Below, piece by piece: positions 23,001 through 35,540 of a stretch of DNA of 64,000 nucleotides. How positions within the stretch are numbered: the first letter of the stretch is position 1; every line of letters begins with the position of its first letter. Below the pieces are notes generated by a model. The model was not told the origin of the DNA, did no database searches, and was given only the letters and a program-made list of their open reading frames with translations. Location of the stretch: NCBI GenBank assembly GCA_030248135.1, contig JASANC010000581.1:1-64000 (forward strand). The letters run 5' to 3'. This DNA comes from Theristus sp. LFF4_11 (taxonomy: Eukaryota; Nematoda; Chromadorea; Monhysterida; Xyalidae). The position numbers were made by a program, and so were the translations under genes.

Positions 23001-26000
23001 CAAAAACAAGACAGGCCCCTGTGTCTCCATGACAAACAACAAACTTTCATGCTGCGCAGCAAACCATCTTCGCAGCCCGTGTTTCTTATTTTTTGGCAAA
23101 ACCATCGATTTCGCTCTGCAGAAAATCTTCACAAGCTCGGCGCGCAAATTGAGTGAGACCTATGTATAGGTGAGATGTGAAAAAGAAAAAAGTGCACATA
23201 TCGGTTATTAGAAGATATAAACAGGTGTGTATACATGTAAGATAGGCAGTTTAGTGAGCGATACTATTGATGTTTGAATTTCCTTTTCCATTGTTGTGTC
23301 GTCGTGAAAAAATGTTTGGAACTTTGAAAATTTTGATGCATCCCAAGTCTCAGTACGCAGCATTGGTTTTCTGAGGTGCGTGCGCGTGCGAAACGCGAAA
23401 CTTTGCACATAATAATCGTAGAGGTTGAAGAATCAGCCATGTTAAACGCGTGTTTCGCTTTGTATTCAACCCGTATTACGTACACGTCGATTTTTAGCCA
23501 TTATCCTGCAAATAAATTTCAAATCTTCAGTAGCTACCGTGGATAACAAACACCCCTTATCTGTAAACGCCAAAAAACCATGATCGATCACTAAAATTCC
23601 ATACTATTGTCAATCAGTGTTGAAGATCTCTTGAACAGCATTTTTGCATATATCAGACTTGATTTGTTCATTTCAGGCTTTTTGTTTTCTTGATGAGCAT
23701 TTTCGCGTTTGTGCGTTTTCTTCCAAAACATTTTTCTCTGCCGATAAGGTATTTACCTATTATTCAGTTTTTCTGCAACACAGTTTTTTTCAAATTTTGG
23801 ATTGAGAAACGGTTACAAAGCGAGGTCAATTGCCATCCGACAAACTTCACAGAAGTGTGGGTCAATTGCGCGTGATTCAGATTTTTCTGGTTTAAAAAAA
23901 ATTTAGTTTGTGTTTTGCTGCGCATGGAGTGCACAAAGGGCCTTCAATTTTATTGATTGATTGACTCATTTTGGAGGTGCACAGTTGCCTGATTGATTGG
24001 CTGTGTTTCAAATGCACTGAGAACGTCTACTGAGCAAAATCGTGCAGCACGCACATTTGTTAAGAAGACGTTACTGGTGTGTGGACACAGCCTGTTGATT
24101 TGACGAGTTTTTTTCGACTGCCACATATGTATTGTAGCTTTATTCAAACGTGTCTGAACTAAAATGACGTCATTTGCTTTAAAAACTTTTTAAAAAGAAA
24201 TCGGCTAAACGGAAAGTCTGGTTTGCTGTAAACGGCAAGCGCATGTTTTGCGGCACATTGACGTCATTTCAGTGGGACACGTTTGAGAAAATAGGTCATA
24301 TATCATATATACCAAGAGCGAGTGTTGCGCTGAGAATTAGAAGGAGAAGGATTATTGCGAGCAGCACTCTCAGGTTACACGCTGACGAAGCCGGGCAAAG
24401 AGCTCCGTGGCGGCACTGCCAACGACAGCAGCAGCAGCAAGCGGCTGCACGCGCGCGCGGCCGTGCGTCGAGCGACGTCCGAGATGGAGCTGAATCGTGC
24501 GTTCGCGTCCGGACTGCAGTACGCGGCGAGTCATCGGGGCATCTCAGTCGATCACGGACTCGACCAGATGCACTCGGTCGAGCACAGCCCACGGCACTAC
24601 GCGCACTCGGAGATCACGGCAGTCGGCAACGGCGTCGCACACATGGCGCCAATGTGAGTCGCGCGCGCCACACACGGTGCCACGCGCGCAGCCGCGCCGA
24701 GATGTTGCCGTTTGGCGCACTTTCGCCGCAATCACGCCTAAAACAACAACAACTATTGTCGTTTAGTCAACCATCATACACAACTGGCAACGTGGCGACT
24801 TTTTTTGCCAGTGACTTTGATGTTGATTTTGTTAACTCATAAACCAAACGGACAATTATACGGAATGACCGAATGAACAGGGCAGCTTTTTTCAGGGTGC
24901 AAGGAGCGAGTGAATTTGAATGAAAAAAAAGACGTTCAGAAAGGAAATACCTTTATATTCTTGAAAAGACAAGTCTCCTAGTCGGCGACTGATCCGGTCT
25001 TGATGGAGAATACAAGGACTGCCTTATTTGTTCGGCCATACTGTACTCTTGGTGCTGGCAACAGCTTTTTAGAACAAGGCTTTAGAGTTCTGAGAAAATG
25101 ACATTAGAACTGGTGGATGATGGCCATGTAGCAGTATAAAACCAAACCGCATCACATCACGTGTGCCATGATTTTCAGCAATCACATGCACATGGGCAAC
25201 AGCAACGGCGGCTTCCTACAGTCGCAACGCCATCACGCGCATTACTTCTCTAACCTGGACTTGTTCACCCATGGCGACGACGGCTATAACTATTTACGAT
25301 ACGCGAAAGCGGACGAAATTCGCCCAGTAATCAGTAAACAGCCGCATTTAGTGCTCAGAGACATTGCGTTCGACTTGGACACTCGGTCGCCGTTTGACCG
25401 ACGAATGCTCAGGGCGCCGAACTATGTGCGAATATTGGACGGCGTCACGTTGGACGCATTCGGAGGGGAGACCATCGCGCTCATGTACACTTCCGGTGAG
25501 CAGGCGCTTTTCTGCAGGGTTGCAGACAATCACGCAAAACACAGCTTAATCGCTAAGGTATAGATACCAAGGGCAGGGTCCGCTTTTCCCAACATAGGTT
25601 ACACAAACCATTACCTCACTACTATTTTCAACCAAACTTCCATTTCTATAGCTGACGTCCAGTCGCACGTAAAAACAGCCGATCATATAACACGGCTTTC
25701 AAAAATCATCCGTGTTCAATGTTTTCAGAAGAAGAAGTGCGAACTCTGCTCGGCCTGATGGCAAATGTCAATTCGCACCCGGGCAATCCCGAGGGCAGTT
25801 TCTCCTTGAACGGTGTCCCGATGGGTTCAAAGTCGCTGGGCGAGCGCATTGCCTACGTCACCAACGATGATCTTTATCCGTATTTGACTGTCAAACAGCA
25901 TTTGCACCTGGCATCAGCATTTCTACGTCCCGCTACTCAGGCATTCAAAGCGTCGCACATGGTAAGAATTCATCTTCATGCTTCGGCGTAGTAAGGCTGC

Positions 26001-28775
26001 ATGAGTGAAAAGGTAAAATCCAAAAGTTTGATTCAGTGAAGATACATTAGCCAGAAATAAATAACAAACATACTTTCGTACGATAATAACTATTAATTAC
26101 GGATTTTTCTCTCGCGTTGAAAAGACTGGCCGGAACAAATTGCGGTTTAAAATGTGGTTTACTGATGTGATAAGTAAAGGGGATAGAAGAGAAGGAGAAG
26201 AAAAACAATAAGTGATGCACGAAACGAGAGAATTGTTTGAGGAAGAAAGAAGTGATTGTACTACGTCCTCAGCGCTTGCACTGGTACACAGGTTTCGCAA
26301 CTAATTCAAACACTTGCTTTGGCTCCGTTCCACGATCGCATGGTATCGGAGCTGGGAAGAACAGAGAAGCAACGCGTGAAAATCGCTTGCCAAATTTTGC
26401 TCGACACAGGTAATTTTTTTGGTTTAAAAATCTGGTTTAATTTGTATATAAGGTATCTATACAAGGTATCTATAATAAATAAACATCAATGACAAATAAC
26501 GATCAGTCATTCAAAAACAACTGGAATTCAGACATCATAATTTTGGACGACATTGTCAAGTACATGGACTTGTACGACGCAGCATTTGTGATTGACTATC
26601 TGCGTGACTGGGCAACAAAGCTGAATCGTATCGTCATAATGGCAATCAACCCGCCGTCTTTTGAGATTCTCGCCATGTTTTACAAAGGTCCCCTTTTGAT
26701 TTTGTTTGTTGGTTCAACTAAAAGTTGATTTTTGATTTGATTCAATTTTTCTAGCGGCTATTTTGGCGTCTGGTCGCTTGATTTATTGTGGACGGGCGCA
26801 GATGATGCTCGACTATTTCGAGACCCTTGAATATCCGTGTCCGATGTTCAAGAATCCGTGCGATTATTATGGTATGATCTATTATTTTACTCCCGAGACT
26901 CAACGCGCGCATAGATCTGTAGGTAAACAGTTTCATGTATGACGCGGGAATTCAAAAGTGGCAAAGTGATCCTAGTCACCTACGTAAATAGGCCGGGTCG
27001 CTCTTTTGAATTACAAATTTTGAATACGTAGGCTATTTTGAATTATAAAAACTGAAACTATGCATGTAGTTTGTTTTCCACGCATTAAGTCGCAGATTCT
27101 GGAAAAGTTAATGATATCAATATGTTATTTGTATAATCTGCAATTTACTTTTCAATCAGCGGCTCACTGAGTTTCCATTTAGTCGATCTTGTCACCCGCG
27201 ACCACTTAACGGTTGAAGCGAGCATGGAATCAACGGAGCGAATTCGCCGTTTGGCAGATGTCTGGCACCACCGGCAACCGTTGATCGTTGAAGAAGCAGC
27301 GCACGGCATTGCGCCGCCGAAAGTGAACCATGTCGACCCGCTCACCATTGTCTGGCAGTTAATTCTGTTAGTTTGGCGGTTTCATTTTGCATTCGCGCAC
27401 AAAGCCAATCTAAAAAACGGAATGCCAATTTAGTAAGAGAAAAATGAGAAATGTTCCCCGGCTATTTTCAGGCGCTTTTGGGCGTTGTTGCTGAATCGAC
27501 CCTGTAGGTATTTGTCGGAAATCTGGCAGAACGCCATTCTCTCGGCTGCCCTTGGTGTGCTTTACTTCAATGCAACTGTGAAACGACAGGCTGGCGTCAA
27601 TGATCGCTTTGCAGTGTTCTATGTGTTGCTCACCTTATTTCTGCTGCCCAATCTTTGGCATAATGTTGCTATCTGTGAGTGAAATATTTGAAAAAAAGTC
27701 GTTTGAAACATCTCACATTATTAACAATCCATCAGCACATCAGTTTCAGTGCATTTTGATCGTGATTTATTAACGTTGGACAGAAGAAAACGACTGTACA
27801 GCCCGATGAGCTTCTGGTTCGCGAAGGTGAGTCGGCACATGTAGCTTTATTGAACATTTATTTGAAATAGTTTCACATTTCACTCGTACGACACAAAGAG
27901 TTGTGTGGTCAGGTTGTGTTCGACATGCCGATCGCGCTGCTCTCGTACGCAGTGTACGGGGTGCCCGTGTACTTTCTGGTCGGCATGCAGCCGCTGATGG
28001 TCGACCACGGACTGACGCTGGGTGTGTTCGTGGGGGGCACCCTGCTGCACTGCTACGCCTGGCGGCTGCTCTCCTGGGCCGCTGCGTTTGCCTGCCATCA
28101 CAAACAGACGGCGCTACTGTCGCTTGGTAAGCGGCCAGCTCACTCTGCTGTGCACCACTCCCGAAACAAAACAAAACCCATATTCGCACAGTCGCTTACG
28201 AGATCATTTGTGTACAATTTCTCCATTTGCGCAGGACTTCTGCTAGCGGTGATGTCAATCAGCGCTGGCGTGACCCTTCACCCGGCTCACCACTGGTTGG
28301 TCGTCCACTGGCTGCGGTTGTCTTCGCCGATTCAGTGGGCCGCCCAAATGAGCGTGTCGAATGAGTTCTTCGGCAATGGCACGCGACAGATGGACTCGAG
28401 TCGCGTCACTGGCACGCAGTTGTACTTCAAAGAGAGCATACGCACGTTACGTGTGCTGCCGGGCAGTGGGCAAAATGTGCGTGTCGAACTGTCCGTTCCA
28501 ATGCTTTGTTGCAGATTTCTGGAACATGAAACAGCCGAAGTGATCGATGATTTCAGATTCCGATCCTGTTGACCAACGACGTCACGTTGTCTGGCGCGCA
28601 AGCGTATTCGTTTGCAAATTTCTCGCTGGCCGAGCTTGACGGCAGCGACCCGCGCCAGTTGTACACGTACGCGTTTGCGGCGTTGGGCGCCTGGGCGGTC
28701 GCTGCTGCAGTGCTCAGTTGTCTGTGCGCACACTGCAGACAAAGGCCCCACAGACGTATCAGACACCGCGAATAA
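20063..28775 (+). CDS. ABCG8-like half-transporter with degenerate ATPase domain (887 aa)
   Basis: Exons: 20063-20227, 21473-21611, 24374-24653, 25179-25495, 25729-25961, 26292-26409, 26532-26687, 26755-26871, 27183-27366, 27472-27674, 27750-27826, 27913-28126, 28235-28476, 28557-28775; all phases fit and the sum is 2664 nt. Residues 1 to about 250 form a polar Ser/His-rich extension. The ABC fold follows (LDGVTLDAFGGETIALM), but Walker A is replaced by YTSEEEVRTLL (298-308) with no glycines or lysine. The signature reads SELGRTEKQR (397-406). Walker B is IIILDD (419-424), Asp where the catalytic Glu belongs. NPCDYYVDLVTRDHLT and the six-helix ABCG membrane domain confirm the family. Vertebrate ABCG8 also has a weak Walker A, which supports the assignment, and the partner should be the head-to-head ABCG5-like gene. 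A polyadenylation signal AATAAA lies at 28954. The intron before 26755 has a weak donor (GTCCCC). Confidence 0.87.
26880..27105. repeat. dispersed repeat family E, copy in ABCG8-like intron 8
   Basis: GACGCGGGAATTCAAAA, GGCAAAG.GATCC, GGCCGGGTC and TTGAATTAC occur in the same order as in 40335-40560 and, inverted, in 41688-41905. Its ends and class are not defined. It is diverged relative to the other two copies. Confidence 0.65.
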
Positions 28776-29331
28776 CATTTCTCGTCTTGGTTCTATTTCT
28801 TGAGTTTCAGTCTGTTCTGTCCATGTGTAGCAGCAAAAGTGTCGCACAACAGACGTTTGTTTGAGCGTAATTTTTGTTCTATTTTTGCACTTGCATACAT
28901 GTACTGGGTGATAAAGGTTTTTCTGGATGTCGTGCCGTGCCGTTGTAGTGTTAAATAAATGTCAGTGCTTGACATATGTAGCTCTGTACAATTTGTACAA
29001 TTTGCACGAATTTTTGAAACAAAAGACTTTTTGTGTCTATGGCTTACAATACTGAACTGGTGTCTTCATCGACAAATTGCTGCTTATGTCAAATTCAATA
29101 AATGGCAGAACAATGAGGTTGACATGCAGGTTAAAACAGGTTGAAATGATCTGAACATTATTTCCATGAGAACATGTGAAGTGTATTCTAGAGCCGTTTT
29201 CACCGAGATAAAAGAACACACACACAGACGCACACACAGATGTTCTGGCATGAACCCAAAAACCCCACAAGTTGTCCACCGATCTCAAAGTTGACTCAGA
29301 ATCCAATTGTTCAACGTTGATCTGATCCACT
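28776..29331. other. short intergenic region between converging ABCG8-like and GPCR genes
   Basis: The two genes converge tail to tail here. The AATAAA at 28954 suits the ABCG8-like transcript. I see no other feature apart from a short CA-rich tract near 29217. Confidence 0.5.
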
Positions 29332-31660
29332 TTAGCATCGTGTAATGACGACTGTCGGCGCTGCAGGTGACTGTTGTATTTTGCAGACCGCTGCGTCTCC
29401 AATGCCGATCATGAGCGCCACCCTGTCGAAATCATTGCTTCTCGGCAACATTTCGTCGCCCAGACTGTTTGTCTGTTCCACACGGCGATGTTCATGCAAC
29501 CATTTGGTCAGGTCCTGTTGGTTCATGTTATTTACTGCTGCTGACACGGTCGCCGGGGTGGTTATCATTGTCGATAAATCAGCTGGAAATAATTGGTGAA
29601 CAAACAAGCAAGCAAGCAAACAGCAACAAGTGTAATAATGTGGAATAACCAGGCGCTATTTACCGTTCGAAGTTTGTCGATATCGAAGTGTCTGAACACT
29701 GTTGGTTGCTGTATTCGCTTTGTGCGCACCATCGCCGCAACACGACTTCAACATCAAGATGTTCGCGGCGTCTTTGCGCATGAGATCGTTGCAAATCAAA
29801 TATATTGGCAGACGTAACAAGGCGGCGATAATGGTCAAGATCGAGACGATATCGACCGAGAACGGGTAGAAGCTGCCGGTTGCATCGAGGCTCTGTTTGT
29901 CGACGTGTTCCCAGACAGTGACGATGACGTTCAGGATGTTTGCACCAAGGTACGTGCACGTCACGGCTACCAGCATCTTGGTCGCCGATCGAATGCGTGC
30001 CTGCGTCAAAGTGTTCCAAATCAAAGTCACTGTGCGCCCGAATTTTTTAGTTCACGTAATTTTAGCTTGTTCGAAATTGAACACATAAAAAGAAACAAAT
30101 CCAGAAAATCGAAACTTGGTATATTTGCAGTCTTTTCGGTAGGAAAAATCGTGTGCGTTGGTTACGTTGGATTCAAATTATAAATGTTCGAAATTTGTGT
30201 TTCAAACAAAAACAAACCATAAAAAACAAGTCTAAGTCTAAAACATCAAAGTCTAACACATGTGGAAGTACCGAATCCATCACCAGAGATCAAGAATAGA
30301 ACGGAAAAACTTTTTTTGCCATAGAAAGAGTTTTTGGTGCAATTGATTTTGGAGAACTTACCTTAATTTGTGATGTTGCCTTGAAAAAAGATAATCTGAC
30401 TGAAATGTGAGCTTTTCCCTGTGTTCAAACGGCCTAAAAACCGTAATAACGGAGAAGGTGACTGAGCGATTCGGCTGAACAGGCTAAGCTAACCTTATGA
30501 TCACTGGCTGCGAAACGGAACAATTTTGCGATGCGCTGCTGCTGGTGTAGCACCTGGATGATCTTGACGTTCATGACGAGCAGCAGGAGGAACGGGAGGA
30601 ACACGCTGCTGATGTGGCGGAACCAAAACTTGTACAGCGTGTGGTAATAGCGGTTTTTGGCCAGTTCTGACCGTTCCATGCTGTACCATTTCATGGTGTT
30701 TTTGCAGTGACTCAGTTCTGCTACCTGTAGAACGGAATGGTAAATCAACTAAATTGATAAATGAACGACGTTGAATTGAATTCTGAATCATTTCATAGCA
30801 AATCGAACGCCAGAAGAGACAAACAAGCGTGCGGTAGTAACCTTGAGTTCGAATGCCATGCCGCCCTTGCAGACGATGCCAATGAGCACACAGAGGACGC
30901 ACCAGACGAGTCGCGCACGTCGCACGAACTCGAGCATGGGCGCGCGTGACGTCAGCAAGTAGCGCTCGAACGTCGCAGCAAGGATCAGGTACGAAGAGGC
31001 GGTCATGCTGACGTGAGACAGCGCCAGCAGCTGCACCGAGCACAGTGACCAGAGAGCAAGCAACTCCGGCGACTCGTGATACCTCGGACGGTGAGAAACA
31101 GTGGAAGAGGCAGAAACCGGCAGAACACGTGTTGAAAACGAGAGCTTGCTAATTAAGACTAGCTAGTTTAGGTTTACAGAGCAAAATTAGTTTCGTATTC
31201 TATAGCGATGTTTTGAAAAACCGGAAAGCAAAGCGAGCAGTTTCATAAAACTTTAGTATACCAAAGGATCAAAATGCCAGCGATCAGCGGTACGTACGTC
31301 AAAGCAACCAAGATGTCGAAGATGGCCAGAAAGATCAGATAGAGGAAGTGTGAGTCACGATATCTAAAAAAAGCCGAATACGTCACGACATCAGCGAATA
31401 TTTATTTGTTGGTTTCCATGTTTAACTTCCTGTGGGTACCCACTGTACATCTACATCGTATTTGAATATTTGTGAATGAAATGCATGCAGACACACACAC
31501 ACACTTCTTGCTGCTCGTTAACAGATAGAAAACAAAAGCGTTCGATGTTGCCGAAGCGAACGCCATGACGCTGCCAAACAGCGCCGTCGTGTAGTAGCGT
31601 ACGACCAACTGCCGTGGCGGCGTTAGCTCGTCCACTTTGCACGGGTTGCAGAAATCAAAA
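29332..31660 (-). CDS. rhodopsin-like (class A) GPCR, probable neuropeptide receptor; 5' end missing
   Basis: Minus-strand exons: 31660-31505, 31363-31262, 31082-30842, 30724-30494, 30000-29664, 29582-29332, consistent in phase. Seven hydrophobic segments are visible. TM1 contains ALFGSVMAFASATSNAFVFY and TM2 FLYLIFLAIFDILVALTYVP. TM3 ends FERY. TM4 is around VWCVLCVLIGIVCKG, TM5 SVFLPFLLLLVMNV, TM6 KMLVAVTCTYLGANILNVIV and TM7 VDIVSILTIIAALLRLPIYL. FERY stands in the DRY position and RLPIY in the NPxxY position. A conserved-type Cys lies before TM3 (WSLCS). The C-terminal tail is about 110 residues, polar, with a CC pair after TM7. Class-A folds with Asn in TM1 and FLP in TM5 suggest a peptide receptor; the ligand cannot be named. 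The first exon opens in phase 2, so the true start lies upstream of 31660 and was not found. Confidence 0.8.
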
Positions 31661-34600
31661 CTGAAAGTTGCTACAAGATAGTAACTCCATCAGATGCAAA
31701 CTCCGTCAATCACGCAAACATGTATTATCCTTTCTTTCGGTTTCTAGACTCAATGCGTTTGCGCGCAGGCCGCAGGGATAAAAAAAAACGTTTCATAAAT
31801 TGCGCGATACTTCAAATTTGCGCCGCTGGGCGGCTTTTCCCAGAGCCTGAAACTTTTGTGTTCACGTTTTCTGAGCAATAATGCGGCAAATTACGTGTTG
31901 GTTAAGGACGGCCGACACTTTTTTATCAATACGCTAAATAAAGACCGAAACTTTGTGGTGTTCTAAACTTGGTTCAAAACTGCGTTTCTCGAAACTCAAA
32001 ACCTCATTTCTCAAATTTACAATTACATCGGAGTTGTACAAGTTGCATGTATGCTAAAAAAGATACCACACTTGATACTGTACGTATGTAAGGGATGTAC
32101 TTTAAATGATACCACACCATAAGAGATACTGTTGAGCATAAAATTGTTGAAAACTGACTGTTTCTGAGCACCAAACTCACCGCAAAAAGCTCCTGGAAGC
32201 GTTCCCGGCGGCGGGGAGGAGGGGGTAATTTTAATCAATCAGTCTGACCAATCAGCGTTGAAGCTGCGAAAACAACACGTCGGCGGCCAACAAACGATGC
32301 CCAGGCGCTGCTGTGTTTAGCGCTCTCAGTCCGGTGCTCAGCAACGTTTGTTTTTAGTTTACGCTCTGTGGTATCACTTATGGCACAAAGTATGGTATCT
32401 GTTTTAGCACGTGTGCAAATTATTTTCTAAAAATTAAAACTCAAACGTACTCTTCTTCTGTAAAAAAGTCTTTGATTCGTTTTATAAACTGGTCAACCGT
32501 GTCTCCGTTGACTATACCGCGAACCTCTTCTGTGTCTAAGGAGTACACTTCAGTAAACAGACATTTGATTAATATATCTTCAGCTACAGTCGAATTTTCA
32601 ATTATCGGCTCATACGTGTTTTCCGTCATAGTATCTTTCTGGTTTTTAAGTCAACTAAAGAACAATACGTTTTCTTTTTGAAATGTTTTCCAGTTGTCAA
32701 ATTATGGACACTCAAATTTTGCCGGTTCTCAATAGCCAATATTAACATTAGTTTATGTCGCGTACAGAATAACAGACATTTATATGATGTACAAATGCCG
32801 GAATGACGCAGTGACTGAATGACAGTGAATTAAACACAAGCTAAGAAACGGAAAAGCGCAAGGGGAAAACAAGAACTGCCAATGTAAAAGTGGTTATTAA
32901 GAAGCGATTGTTAGTCGACGCACAACTGCATCTTAATTCTACGCTTCACTTTTTAAAACACTCAACCTCTTCTTAAAGATATCAGAAACGGGATCATCAA
33001 TACAAACAGTCGATGCAGTGCTCGCATGCGATTTCTGCTGCAAATAAGTGACTGCAACTCAATGCTGAAAAAAATTTCATTTGTGCTGACTGCCGATAGC
33101 ATTTTTTACGTTACTCGGAATTTCAGTGAAGAGGAGCGACAGATTAAAAAAAGTTTTTGCTCACTCAGCCGGTTGCGTGGATTCACGAGCGGCTTCCACT
33201 AAAATGATGAAAAAAACAAACATTTAATAAACAGGGCGTCTCATAAAAACTACAATGGAAAAAACAGCTGGCTCTCGAGTTTAATTTAACGTTTGGGTCC
33301 GAAATTTGAAGCACAGTTTGTGAATTGTTTGCGATTAAGTGTGTTAAAAAAATTTCATTTGAAGACATCCAAGCACAGCAACGTTTTGAACAGCAAGGTT
33401 GCAAATCGTCCGTCACAAATGGACGCGCATGACAATTATTGTCCATTTACGAGTTTTGCAGTTTTTGTTCTGCCACCTTTTCAATTCACTGAAACTGTCA
33501 CAAATGCAGTTTATCTTTTTTGGCTTAGTTTTTTTATTAAAAATTGATTTTTGACGAAAAATCACCAACTGAATCTGAAAAGTGAAATGCGCGTGTGAGA
33601 AAAACTGTGGCTTACTTATTTTACATCTATTTTATCTCTTTGAACAAATCTAGCCTTTCCTAGAAACCTAGTCTTCCTTTGAACAAATCCTAGAACAAAT
33701 TAATTCAAGTGATAACATTAAAAAAAATTACTTCCGCACACCTTTTTCTAAATAAATGTATCTGATAACTCGCGTTTGAATTGACAGACCTCTGAGGCAG
33801 TTTTAGGCCAAGAAACAAACACGTATTTGTCCGATTGTTTCACCTTAAATTGTTGCTGTGCACCGAAATTTTTAAATTTTCACATGAACTTTTAACATAA
33901 GTAATGGCAAACATTTCTTGAACAGTGAATACAATTTCAGACCTAAATGTTGGACCAAGAAAGAACCGTTTTGCTCATTGTAGTTTTTTGAAACACCCTT
34001 CAGAGTTTTATTTTGTGGACAAAAACAGCGAGATCAGCCGGCGTTTTTATGAAACATTGAAGGCGTGGTGAATGAGACACAGAAACAAGGAGCTTAGTGT
34101 CAGTTCGTAAATCCGTTGCATCTGCTGTTGCTCCATCCTCGAGAGGAATACACGTGGACCGTGGGTGGCGCAATTGAAAACATTACACCGGTCAACTAGC
34201 AGTTTTATTAGCTGAATGGAATGGTGAAAGTTATGAGCATAAAGCAGGCTTATCCTTGAGATCACCCACCGAAAAATGCTGTGGTCTGGAAAATATGTGC
34301 TTTTCACGCCATAAAAGTGTATCATACCTTTGTCGTAAATAAAAGTACACATCAACGCACACCAGCGGTTGGAATCTTTTTGTGGCGGAAAAGCTAATTT
34401 ATTATCTGCACATCTGAAATTTCAGTGATACCGAGTTTTTCTGTGTGTTCTTTTCCGCTGGGATCATCTTTTTCATCCCATGTACGCTGTCACCGTCATG
34501 AGTTACTGTGCATGCGTGCCTGTGCCTGTATTGCACTTCTCAGTTCTCACTCACATGAGTTTTTTCAAACCAGAAAATTTGAAAGCAAGAAGCAGGAAAC

Positions 34601-34779
34601 TGTACGTGTGACGCATGTACAGTATCATCGCGCTTTTCCGCACTGCTACAATCAATGCTCTAATTAATTAATCCATAGAATGATCACGTGCAAAGCAAAA
34701 TACACGTTCACAAGATGATGTTAAAGTCCTGAAATAAAGACAGTGCACTTTGTTCTAATTCAGTAAAGCCAAAACAGTC
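31661..34779. other. about 3.1 kb without a supported gene
   Basis: Mostly AT-rich single-copy-like sequence. The GPCR start exon is probably in the first part. One 62-codon minus-strand frame (32441-32629) looks protein-like and is listed separately. I see no transposon ends. Confidence 0.5.
32441..32629 (-). CDS. candidate small ORF, 62 aa, unknown
   Basis: An ATG-initiated frame with an acidic, protein-like composition (MTENTYEPIIENSTVAEDIL at the start, FIKRIKDFFTEEEYV at the end). It lacks the Cys/His/Arg excess of spurious frames here. No family is recognised. It could be a small gene, a single exon of a larger one, or chance. Confidence 0.25.
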   Translation of the reverse strand: MTENTYEPIIENSTVAEDILIKCLFTEVYSLDTEEVRGIVNGDTVDQFIKRIKDFFTEEEYV

Positions 34780-35204
34780 TTTCCAAAGCTTGGCTTACCA
34801 TTTCCGATGCAGATAAGTTGACGATTCGCCTCGCAGAGCGTCCAGCTGCTCTGTTTGCAAGCGCTCCGTTGTCTGGCTGCTTCGTGTCGTGTCGTCGCGA
34901 CATCATCAGAAGAATTGATCGAATTTTAAGCCGGTATGTTTGTCTTCACTTTAGCTGGGGACAATTAGTGACGTTTTGGGGGTCAAAACACAAGAAGAGG
35001 CATAGTAACGGTTTGGAAAAGGGGTAATTGAGGTCACCAAAACAAAATCTGCAAAGTTCCGCCATACGGGAGTCATTCGGGAGGCGCTTGCATATCATAT
35101 GTGGTTCTTCGAACTCCCTGACTGATTTAGCACAACTTTAATTTTAAAATTAAAAAAAAATTAAAAAAAACAAAAATGACGATTTTTGTTTTTTAACAAC
35201 CCTA
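34780..35204. mobile_element. truncated family B hAT-like element
   Basis: Closely matches the right part of 7673-8404 (CTTACCATTTCCGATGCAGATAAG through TTTAACAACCCTA). The left terminal part is missing, so no target duplication can be scored. Confidence 0.75.
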
Positions 35205-35283
35205 ATCGGCCTAATCGCCCCCCCCCCAGCTCTGGAACAACTATGGCACTGGACCATCCCCACGGCCACACCCACCCACCCCC

Positions 35284-35443
35284 TAGGGTTAAGGGGTTTG
35301 AAAAAAATTTTTCGTTTTTTTTAACTCCGGATTTTTTTAAAATTTTTCTTTTACTTTTTGCTCTGAAAATTCGATTTATGGGCGGCATAATTTTTTAAAA
35401 GTTCAAACCAAATTTTCTTCCCAACTTCTTTGTGTGCTTAGGT
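35284..35443. mobile_element. truncated family A hAT-like element (left end only)
   Basis: Begins TAGGGTTAAGGGG and carries the family A words TGCTCTGAAAATTCGATTTATG and CCCAACTTCTTTGTGTGC. It breaks off where the next family B element begins. Confidence 0.7.
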
Positions 35444-35540
35444 TAGGGTTGTTAAAAAAACAAAAATCATCATTTTTGTTTTTTTTAAATAAAAAAAATC
35501 AAAAATCAAAGTTGTGCTAAATCAACCAGGGAGTTCGAAG

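Noticed and set aside
34047..34355. 102-codon minus-strand frame
   Set aside because: No domain or splice support. The composition fits chance.
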